A stretch of 7,158 bases of DNA, taken from the NCBI GenBank assembly GCA_005790265.1, contig SXVE01000080.1, positions 1-7,158 of the forward strand, in the 5' to 3' direction. How positions within the stretch are numbered: the stretch's first letter is position 1; each line of letters opens with the position of its first letter. A model generated the notes under the pieces. It ran no database searches. It was not told where the DNA came from and saw nothing but the letters and a program-made list of their open reading frames with translations. Both the position numbers and the translations under genes were made by a program. This document shows positions 1 through 5,615 of this stretch, piece after piece. The stretch is from Acidobacteriota bacterium (lineage in GTDB: Bacteria > Acidobacteriota > Blastocatellia > Pyrinomonadales > Pyrinomonadaceae).

Positions 1-494
1 ATTTCCTCGTCGTGTTCGGCGGCAGTTTTTTCGAGAACATTTAACGTGAGCCGGTCGCGCAGAAAACTTTTAACTTCCGTTGCCCGCGTCGTGCGGACTG
101 GACAAAAAGCGACGCGCAAGCCTGCGATTCCGTCGCGTCCGCTCTGCGGTCCGAAAAGCGGATGCGTGCCGATGATTTCGACGTTTTCCGGCAAATATTC
201 GAGCATCAATTCAATCGGCTTCAGTTTGACGGAAATCACATCGAGACACAAAGCGTTCGGCTGAAGAAACGGCGCGGCACGCTGCAAAACGGCGGGGAAA
301 TCGGCGAGCGGAACGGCGAAAATGACGATTGGTTTGGCGGCGACCGTAGCGAAATCAGCGATTGAGACGCCGATTTCGACTGCTTCATTTCGTCTTTCAA
401 CCGCGTCGAAAACTGTGACACGGAAAAATTCGGCGAGATGCCGCGCCATAAAACGCCCGAATTGTCCGAAGCCGATTATTCCGATTTCCGTCAT
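1..494 (-). CDS. tyrA: Prephenate/arogenate dehydrogenase (TyrA family), C-terminus cut by window edge
   Basis: Reading the minus strand from the ATG at 494 gives 164 residues with no stop before the window edge. The protein would oxidatively decarboxylate prephenate (or arogenate) with NAD(P)+ in the cytoplasm, the committed step to tyrosine. Visible motifs are the Rossmann loop GFGQFG at residues 8-13, an acidic residue D30 at the end of the second strand (usually favouring NAD over NADP), DVISVK at 85-90, THPLFGPQSG at 110-119 with the family histidine H111, and AEHD at 159-162. The GFGQFGRFMA and GTHPLFGP wording resembles the plant/cyanobacterial arogenate-dehydrogenase branch, so the substrate is open. 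Family members are usually near 280 residues, so roughly the last 100, the helical dimerisation domain, lie outside. The next gene upstream is the phospholipase, 71 bp away on the same strand. No Shine-Dalgarno sequence precedes the start. Confidence 0.9.
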   Translation of the reverse strand, partial: MTEIGIIGFGQFGRFMARHLAEFFRVTVFDAVERRNEAVEIGVSIADFATVAAKPIVIFAVPLADFPAVLQRAAPFLQPNALCLDVISVKLKPIELMLEYLPENVEIIGTHPLFGPQSGRDGIAGLRVAFCPVRTTRATEVKSFLRDRLTLNVLEKTAAEHDEE

Positions 495-565
495 GTTAAA
501 GTTGGGGAATCAATGCAATTGACAGACTTTGAAAAACTCAAAATCTATCAACTTTACAACCGAAT

Positions 566-1366
566 CTATACTGTTTCCGCATATTGCGATTCTTCGATCA
601 GCTTTTTTATCTCGTCAATTTTTTCGCGCGCCGCTTCTTCGCCCGCTTTGATAAAATCGTCCATTTTGCCGATTTCGTCCGGTCGCAAATGCGAGATTTG
701 CGGCACGATCACGACGTTGGCGCGGTAATGATGCGCTTTTGATGCGGCGCGTAAGAGCATCATCGCCGATTGAAAAAAAATGCCGAGCAAGGTTGAAGGC
801 GAACCCCAATAAGTCGTGCCGCACGCGAGCACGTCAACGGCGATGATGATTTCCGCGCCGAGTTTTTTGACGGCTTTCGTCGGCACGTTTGAGACGACGC
901 CGCCGTCAATCAAACGGCGTCCGGCGTGGTCAACCGGAACGAAAACGCCGGGCAGCGCGCAGCTGGCGCGCACCGCCGTCGCGACATCGCCCGTTTCTTT
1001 CAAGACGATTTCTTCGCCGGTTTCCAAATCGCACGTCACGGCGGCAAAGGGAATCGGCAGTTCTTCAAATTTCGTCACCGGAAAATGCTCGTTGATAAAC
1101 GCGCCCATGCCGGCGTTTGACAGCAAACCTTTCGGCGAATAAGAAAATCCGGTCATTTTGAACCAGCTGATTTTCTTTGACATCTCGATAATTTTGTCAA
1201 TGCTCATCCCGGACGCGAAAGCCGCGCCCGCGAAACTACCGGCGCTCGTTCCGGCGACGCAGTCAATCGGAATATCGTGTTCGGCAAGCACTTTCATCAC
1301 GCCCAAATGCGCGAAACCACGCGCCGCGCCGCCGGATAATGCCAAGCCGATTTTTTTTCGTGTCAT
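566..1366 (-). CDS. Patatin-like phospholipase, RssA/NTE type
   Basis: A complete 266-residue protein with all patatin signatures. The Gly-rich oxyanion loop SGGAARG is at residues 11-17, the nucleophile elbow GTSAGS at 39-44 has Ser41, and the catalytic aspartate is Asp154 in IDGG (153-156), followed by VVSNVP. Ser41 and Asp154 form the Ser-Asp dyad typical of this family, which hydrolyses acyl esters of phospholipids or lysophospholipids. Its size and the early SGGAARGFAHLGV motif match the short bacterial RssA-like group, a single patatin domain. I see no signal peptide and no convincing membrane span. A moderately hydrophobic stretch around 193-207 is probably part of the fold. The C-terminal 30 residues are charged and helical. 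The gene is divergent from the protease and shares a strand with tyrA. No Shine-Dalgarno motif lies before the ATG at 1366. The true substrate cannot be read from sequence. Confidence 0.93.
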   Translation of the reverse strand: MTRKKIGLALSGGAARGFAHLGVMKVLAEHDIPIDCVAGTSAGSFAGAAFASGMSIDKIIEMSKKISWFKMTGFSYSPKGLLSNAGMGAFINEHFPVTKFEELPIPFAAVTCDLETGEEIVLKETGDVATAVRASCALPGVFVPVDHAGRRLIDGGVVSNVPTKAVKKLGAEIIIAVDVLACGTTYWGSPSTLLGIFFQSAMMLLRAASKAHHYRANVVIVPQISHLRPDEIGKMDDFIKAGEEAAREKIDEIKKLIEESQYAETV

Positions 1367-1375
1367 AAGGTAAAT

Positions 1376-1446
1376 CTCAGGTTTCAGGTCTCAAGTTTCA
1401 GGTTTCAGTTTTTTAACTTGAAATCTGAAATCTGAGACTTGAAATT
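1376..1446. repeat. Hairpin-forming cluster of short TTTCAGG-like repeats
   Basis: The gap between the divergent phospholipase and protease genes holds several variants of TTTCAGG/TCTCAGG/TTTCAAG in both orientations. Arms at 1376-1397 and 1415-1436 (22 nt each, 17-nt loop) are complementary at 19 of 22 positions. Two of the three mismatches become G-U pairs in plus-strand RNA, so the hairpin is more stable as an RNA in front of the protease gene. The segment GAGACTTGAAAT at 1435-1446 can pair alternatively with 1382-1392. It looks like a dispersed intergenic repeat rather than a terminator, as there is no T-run after the right arm. It covers part of the region where a promoter for either gene would be expected. 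Confidence 0.75.
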
Positions 1447-1495
1447 CGCTCGATTGATTTTAACTTTTGTTTATGGAAAACTTAAACCCGCGAAA

Positions 1496-2869
1496 ATGAC
1501 TGTGCAGGAATCTTTACATTTACAAAGAACGACGACCGGCGCCGATATTGCGGCGGGAGAGCGCGTCTGTCCGGTTTGCTCGCGCGAAACGCCGGACGAA
1601 TTCGTTCCGCTCATCGTTTTGGAAGACGATTTGCAGAATTTGATTCACGCCAACGCGCCGGATACGCTCGGATTTGAAGCTGTGTGCGCGCGCTGCGTGC
1701 GGCTTTTTGAACGAGCGAAAGATCAAATTATTCAGGACGCCGCGCTGCAAAAAGACGGCTCGCGCGTTCTTTCGACTCCGTTGCGGCTCGATTCCGACGA
1801 ACGTTTCACGGGAAAAAACGTGACCATCGCCTTTCTCGATTCGGGTTTTTATCCGCACGTTGATTTGACGACGCCGGACAATCGTATCGTCGCTTACCGC
1901 AATATGATGCAGGCGGACGGCGATCTGACCACGCTGTTTCAGCCGGACGCGGCGAGCTGGCACGGAATGATGACTTCGGTCGTGGCGGCAGGGAACGGCG
2001 GTTTGTCCAACGGTTTTTATCGCGGAATCGCGCCGGATGCGAACGTCGTTTTGGTGAAATTAGCGCGAACCGGACGCATTACCGAACGTAATATTCAGGA
2101 CGGTTTGGAATGGATTCTTGAAAATCGCGCCAAATACGACATCAAAATCGTTAATATTTCGGCGGGCGGCGATTTCGAGCAAAGCTATCTGCACGATTCG
2201 CTTTCGCAAACGGTCGAAGAATGCGCGGCGCAGGGTTTGACCATCATTTGCGCGGTCGGCAACGCCGGACATTTGCCGAATCATCCGGTTTTTCCGCCCG
2301 CGTCCGCGCCGTCGGCGATTGCCGTCGGCGGTCTTGACGATCACAATTCGATCAATCGCGCGCATCGCGGAATGTATCGCTCAAGTTATGGTCCGACGCT
2401 CGACGGTCTGCAAAAACCGGAAATCATCGCGCCGTCAATCTGGATTCCGGCGCCGATTTTGCCGAACACGCCGACCGCCGCGCAAGCGGCGTTTCTTGAA
2501 AAACTCGACAAGTCAGCCGATGCCGATCTTCATCAAATCATCGCGGAAAATCCGGCGATTGATGCCGAACTCGACGCCGCGCTCGATCGTCCGGCTTATA
2601 TGATTCGTCAGATTATCGCGCTCAAACTCCAGCGCGAAAGCGTGATCACGCGCCATTACAAATACGTTGACGGAACGAGTTTCGCCGCGCCGATTGTTTC
2701 GTCCGTCGCCGCGCAAATGCTCGAAGCCAATCCGCGTCTCACGCCGCAGCAAATCAAAAGAATCCTGATTTCGACTGCCGAAAGATTGCCGCACTACGAA
2801 GTTGACCGCCAGGGCTGGGGCGTTATTGATCCGCGCCGCGCCGTCGAAAAAGCGCTCTCGCTCGGTTAG
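1496..2869 (+). CDS. Subtilisin-family (S8) serine protease with N-terminal four-cysteine module
   Basis: A 457-residue protein from the ATG at 1496. The full S8 machinery is present: Asp115 in AFLDSGFYP, His156 in WHGMMTS, oxyanion Asn256 in AVGNAG, and Ser395 in DGTSFAAP. The histidine motif is HGMM rather than the usual HGTH. Before the protease domain, residues 25-67 carry CPVC and CARC pairs (C25, C28, C64, C67), spaced like a zinc-binding treble clef or ribbon. About 75 mostly helical residues (roughly 318-390) are inserted between the KPEIIAPS strand and the catalytic-serine motif, longer than in classical subtilisins. No signal peptide or membrane span is visible, so the enzyme is probably cytoplasmic. 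An in-frame TTG at 1439 would add 19 residues but lies inside the repeat cluster, so I prefer 1496. A nine-codon minimal frame (1473-1499) overlaps this ATG as ATGA. The gene converges with the TonB-domain gene. A weak hairpin (2945-2960) followed by T-rich sequence may end it. Substrate unknown. Confidence 0.9.
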   Translation: MTVQESLHLQRTTTGADIAAGERVCPVCSRETPDEFVPLIVLEDDLQNLIHANAPDTLGFEAVCARCVRLFERAKDQIIQDAALQKDGSRVLSTPLRLDSDERFTGKNVTIAFLDSGFYPHVDLTTPDNRIVAYRNMMQADGDLTTLFQPDAASWHGMMTSVVAAGNGGLSNGFYRGIAPDANVVLVKLARTGRITERNIQDGLEWILENRAKYDIKIVNISAGGDFEQSYLHDSLSQTVEECAAQGLTIICAVGNAGHLPNHPVFPPASAPSAIAVGGLDDHNSINRAHRGMYRSSYGPTLDGLQKPEIIAPSIWIPAPILPNTPTAAQAAFLEKLDKSADADLHQIIAENPAIDAELDAALDRPAYMIRQIIALKLQRESVITRHYKYVDGTSFAAPIVSSVAAQMLEANPRLTPQQIKRILISTAERLPHYEVDRQGWGVIDPRRAVEKALSLG

Positions 2870-2995
2870 ACTGCAATCGCTTTCCAGCTTCAATAATTTT
2901 AATTTAACGATTATTAAGTCAGTCGGATTGAGGGAAATTTTCCGGCAAAGGCAAGTTTGCGCATTTAATTTTCTTGGATTGAAAAGCGCGAAGTT

Positions 2996-3988
2996 CTACT
3001 GATTGACGAAGTTATAAACTAGCACGCCGGTGGCGGCGACCGCTTGATTGTTGACGCGAATCGGATTGAAACGCGATTGTCTGGCGGCGGCTTCGGCGGC
3101 TTGCCGAAGCAACGGATGTCCAGCGACGGCTTTTGCCGAAGCGACGTTGCCGGTTTCATCAACCTGAACCTGAACGGTAACTCTGCCGCCGATGCGCAAA
3201 GATCGCGCTTGCGATGGGTAAGCGGGCGTCGGCAGATTGAGCGCGCGGCTGTTTAGAACTCCGGCATTAACCGGACGATTGACCGGCGGTTCAATCGGCG
3301 CCGTCGGCGTCGGCGTCGGACGCGAATTAGTCGGAGGCAGCGCGGAATTGGCGTTCACCAATGAATTGCTTTGATCGGGCGTCGGTCGCGGCGTCGGCGT
3401 CGCAGTCGGACTTGGTCGCGGCGTCGGCGTTGGAGTCGGCGTTCTTAAATTGGCGTTGACGTTGGTATTTAAGTTTGTGCTGATATTGGCGTTGAAATTA
3501 AACGAATTGCCGATATTGAGATTCGTCGGCGGATCGGTGTTGACGGTGCTCAGATTAACATTGGTGCGCGTATTTGCCGGTTCGCTTCTTTCCGCTTGCA
3601 GCATCCAGAAAACTCCGCCGGCTCCGGCTAAAACGAGAAGCGTTCCGAGAATCGTCAAAAGCACGACTTTCGCCGTGTTCGATTTTGGCGGCGGCGGTTG
3701 CTGATAATTTGTCGCGCGCGGACGAACTTCCTGTTCGCGCGGCGTTTGCTCGGAAGTCGGAATGACGATGCGCGGCGCGGACACCGTTCTTTCCGGCAAT
3801 TCAGGTTCGGCAATAACCGGATTTTTGCGCCGCACGATTGTTTCTTCGTCGCGCTCGTCGTTAAAACTTTCGCTTGGCAAAGCGGTGAAATTCGGTTGTT
3901 TTTCCTCGATCAGCGGCGTTCCGTCTTTCGTGCAGAAACGTAAAATTTCTTCATCGTAACGGTTCTGGCAGGTCGGGCAGAATTTCAT
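2996..3988 (-). CDS. Zinc-ribbon/TonB C-terminal domain membrane protein
   Basis: A 330-residue protein with four parts. Residues 1-25 form a cysteine knuckle (CPTC at 4-7, Cys19 in FCTKDG) typical of degenerate zinc ribbons. Residues 26-106 are charged and proline-rich. Residues 108-130 are one hydrophobic span (VVLLTILG onwards). Residues 131-245 are an Asn/Thr/Pro-rich linker with TPTPTPTP-type runs at 183-204 and 223-231. Residues 248-330 match a TonB C-terminal domain, with PAYP at 255-258, a GGRVTVQVQVDETGNV strand pair and a SRFNPIRVNN stretch. The likely topology is N-terminus in the cytoplasm and TonB domain in the periplasm. TonB proteins normally pass proton-motive energy to outer-membrane receptors. 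Here the cytoplasmic part is unusually long and the span has no histidine like the one ExbB/ExbD coupling uses, so an energy-transducing role is uncertain. No exbB/exbD or receptor gene is nearby. The start ATG at 3988 lacks a Shine-Dalgarno motif. Confidence 0.87.
   Translation of the reverse strand: MKFCPTCQNRYDEEILRFCTKDGTPLIEEKQPNFTALPSESFNDERDEETIVRRKNPVIAEPELPERTVSAPRIVIPTSEQTPREQEVRPRATNYQQPPPPKSNTAKVVLLTILGTLLVLAGAGGVFWMLQAERSEPANTRTNVNLSTVNTDPPTNLNIGNSFNFNANISTNLNTNVNANLRTPTPTPTPRPSPTATPTPRPTPDQSNSLVNANSALPPTNSRPTPTPTAPIEPPVNRPVNAGVLNSRALNLPTPAYPSQARSLRIGGRVTVQVQVDETGNVASAKAVAGHPLLRQAAEAAARQSRFNPIRVNNQAVAATGVLVYNFVNQ
3377..3442 (-). repeat. In-gene GGCGTC-type hexamer run coding Thr-Pro repeats
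   Basis: Within the TonB-domain gene, degenerate copies of GGCGTC/GGTCGC encode residues 183-204, an alternating Thr-Pro/Arg-Pro run. A smaller copy at about 3296-3322 encodes residues 223-231. Such runs make a stiff, extended linker suited to crossing the periplasm, and are likely to vary in length between strains. Confidence 0.7.
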
Positions 3989-4032
3989 ATTTAAAAATAC
4001 TTAAACTTGTGTTTCAGGATTGATTAAAATCG

Positions 4033-4046
4033 GTATTGGTCAATAC
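4033..4046. promoter_or_regulatory. Possible operator palindrome in divergent control region
   Basis: GTATTG-GT-CAATAC is a perfect 6+6 inverted repeat with a 2-nt spacer, flanked by a looser outer pair AATCG (4028-4032) and CGATT (4053-4057). It lies 45 bp upstream of the TonB-domain gene and about 170 bp upstream of the aminotransferase, where a dimeric regulator could act. The regulator is unknown and chance is not excluded. The same 230-bp region (3989-4218) also has a 6-bp hairpin TCGGCG/CGCCGA at 4078-4098 with no T-run. Confidence 0.25.
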
Positions 4047-4179
4047 GAAAAACGATTCTAGCACTATTTTGCGGCAATCGGCGAAATGAAAACGCCGAAA
4101 CCGAAAATAACCGATGTCCAAAAATTGATTTTTTCGCAGATTGTGGCAAAATCTACATTTTGGTTTCCTATCACCGCTT

Positions 4180-4209
4180 TTGATACGGACTTTAAGCAGC
4201 GCTTATCAC
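4180..4209 (+). promoter_or_regulatory. Weak candidate promoter for the aminotransferase
   Basis: TTGATA (4180-4185, 5 of 6 to the -35 consensus) and TATCAC (4204-4209, 4 of 6 to the -10 consensus) are separated by 18 bp. Transcription from it would begin around 4216-4219, at or next to the ATG, giving a leaderless message. That would fit the missing Shine-Dalgarno sequence, but the match is weak and may be chance. Confidence 0.2.
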
Positions 4210-4218
4210 ATCATTTGT

Positions 4219-5397
4219 ATGACACCAACCCTAGCCGCCCGCAATCGCTTTATCGCTGACCGCATTTACAAAGTCAAACCTTCGGGAATCCGCCGATTTT
4301 TCGGCATCGCCGCGAAAATGCCCGACGTTATTTCGCTCGGCATCGGCGAACCGGATTTCGTGACGCCCGAACCGATTTCGCGCCGCGCTTTTGAATCGGT
4401 CGCGCGCGGAATCACCAATTATACGGCGAATTCCGGTCTGCTCGAATTGCGCGAAAGACTCGCCGTGCATCTCGAAAATCTCTACGCGGTTTCTTACGAG
4501 GCGGAAGGCGAAATGATTATTACGGTCGGCGTAAGCGAAGCGCTGCGCTGCGTTTTCGCGGCGATCTGCAATGCGGGCGACGAAATTATCGTGCCGACGC
4601 CGTGTTTCGTCGCGTACGAACCGGAAATTCTTTTCGCCGACGGCGTTCCCGTCACGGTCGAGTGCCGCGCCGAAAATAATTTTGAGATCACGGCTGAAGA
4701 AATCGAGCCGCTGATTACGCCGCGAACGAAAGCGATTTTTATCGGCTTTCCGAATAATCCGACCGGCGCGGTTCTCAGCCGCGAGAACGCGCTGAAAATC
4801 GCCGCGCTCGCCGAAAAATACGATTTGCTCATTATTTCCGACGAGATTTACGACCGGCTTGTTTACGGAACCGAACACGTTTGTTTCGCCGCGCTGCCGC
4901 AAATGAAAAAACGCACGGTATTGCTCGGCGGTTTTTCAAAAGATTACGCGATGACCGGCTGGCGCGTCGGCTACGTTTGCGCCGACGCCGAATTGATGGA
5001 AGCGTTCGCGAAAATTCACCAGTACGACGTGATGAGCGCGCCGACAATTTCGCAATTCGCCGCGCTCGCCGCGCTCGAAATCGGCGAACCGTTCGTGCAG
5101 ACGATGCTCGGCGAATACGATAAACGCCGCCGCTTAATCGTTTCCGCACTCAATGAAATGGGCTTAAAATGTTCCGCACCGAAAGGCGCTTTTTACGCGT
5201 TTCCGTCAATCGCGAAAACCGGTCTGGACGACGAAACTTTCGCGCAGCGCCTGATTACGGAAGAAAAAGTCGCCGTCGTGCCGGGCAGCGCGTTCGGTGC
5301 CGGCGGCGAAAATCACGTGCGCATCGCTTACTGCAAATCCTACGCGCAAATCGAAACGGCGCTCGAACGCATCGGTAAATTTGTGGGGCGATTTTGA
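4219..5397 (+). CDS. Class I (I-gamma-like) PLP aminotransferase, probably aromatic amino acids
   Basis: A 392-residue fold-type I aminotransferase from the ATG at 4219. An in-frame TTG at 4141 would add 26 residues with no family resemblance, and the conserved part begins right after this ATG. Key residues are GIGEPDF at 41-47, Asn180 in NNPTG (PLP O3'), Asp208 in SDEIYD (pyridine nitrogen), Tyr211, Lys241 in GFSKDYAMTGWR (Schiff base), Arg249 (PLP phosphate region) and Arg368 in NHVRIAY, which binds the substrate alpha-carboxylate. Length is normal and nothing is missing. From memory, PSGIRRFFGIAA, GLLELRERLA and VAVVPGSAFGAGGE are closest to archaeal aromatic aminotransferases and Bacillus PatA, hence the call. 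Aspartate or alanine specificity cannot be excluded. Such an enzyme would convert 4-hydroxyphenylpyruvate or phenylpyruvate to Tyr/Phe with glutamate as donor. The gene is divergent from the TonB-domain gene. No Shine-Dalgarno motif is present. Confidence 0.92.
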   Translation: MTPTLAARNRFIADRIYKVKPSGIRRFFGIAAKMPDVISLGIGEPDFVTPEPISRRAFESVARGITNYTANSGLLELRERLAVHLENLYAVSYEAEGEMIITVGVSEALRCVFAAICNAGDEIIVPTPCFVAYEPEILFADGVPVTVECRAENNFEITAEEIEPLITPRTKAIFIGFPNNPTGAVLSRENALKIAALAEKYDLLIISDEIYDRLVYGTEHVCFAALPQMKKRTVLLGGFSKDYAMTGWRVGYVCADAELMEAFAKIHQYDVMSAPTISQFAALAALEIGEPFVQTMLGEYDKRRRLIVSALNEMGLKCSAPKGAFYAFPSIAKTGLDDETFAQRLITEEKVAVVPGSAFGAGGENHVRIAYCKSYAQIETALERIGKFVGRF

Positions 5398-5411
5398 GAA
5401 GCGGGAAATAA

Positions 5412-5584
5412 AAATGGGACGCGGATGAACGCGGATCGAGCAGATTTACGCAGATCAGATTAAAATTTAATAACGCGGAATCAATTTTTATTTTTATAAT
5501 AAAAACTCATCTGTGTTTAATTTTTAACGATCTAAATCTTATCCGTGAAAATCCGCTTAATCCGCGTTCATCCGCGTTCCATTT
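5412..5584. repeat. Large intergenic inverted repeat with 50-nt arms of 10-nt units
   Basis: Between the aminotransferase and the CrtI-family gene, arms at 5412-5461 and 5535-5584 are reverse complements at 42 of 50 positions, separated by 73 nt of AT-rich DNA. Each arm is itself a degenerate 10-nt tandem: units begin at 5421 (GCGGATGAAC), 5431 (GCGGATCGAG), 5441 and 5451 on the left, and the right arm read on the minus strand repeats GCGGATGAAC, GCGGATTAAG and two decayed units. A further scrap of the motif (AACGCGGA) sits at 5472-5479 in the loop. No coding frame, transposase or target-site duplication is evident. It may be a non-autonomous mobile or REP-like element, and as RNA could fold into a long stem ahead of the downstream gene. 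Confidence 0.85.
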
Positions 5585-5615
5585 CTTTAGCTTTCCACCT
5601 TGTTTTTCTCTATTT

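Noticed and set aside
816..1142. Plus-strand frame of 108 residues opposite the phospholipase.
   Set aside because: Antisense shadow of a gene with complete patatin motifs on the minus strand.
566..2869. Adjacent phospholipase and protease considered as a defence or effector pair.
   Set aside because: They are divergent, separated by a repeat, the patatin is of the housekeeping RssA type, and no sensor or nucleotide cyclase gene is present.
2888..2918. AT-rich hairpin (CTTCAATAAT / ATTATTAAG) between the convergent protease and TonB-domain genes.
   Set aside because: It has a bulge, almost no GC pairs and no T-run, so I cannot support it as a terminator.
3296..3442. GGCGTC repeats considered as a possible CRISPR-like or regulatory array.
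   Set aside because: They are in frame in the TonB-domain gene and simply encode a Thr-Pro linker; there are no spacers.
4086..4259. A 57-residue plus-strand frame (begins MKTPKPKITD) overlapping the aminotransferase start by 41 bp.
   Set aside because: It overlaps the well-supported aminotransferase start in another frame, has no ribosome site and resembles no family I know; it also covers the probable promoter region.
4231..4902. Long minus-strand frame of 223 residues opposite the aminotransferase.
   Set aside because: Its Arg/Asn-rich composition is typical of antisense reading of a GC-rich gene, and the plus-strand aminotransferase has all catalytic residues.
5412..5584. Inverted repeat considered as an insertion-sequence remnant or a terminator.
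   Set aside because: No transposase frame or flanking target duplication is visible, the 73-nt loop is too long for an intrinsic terminator and no T-run follows the arm.
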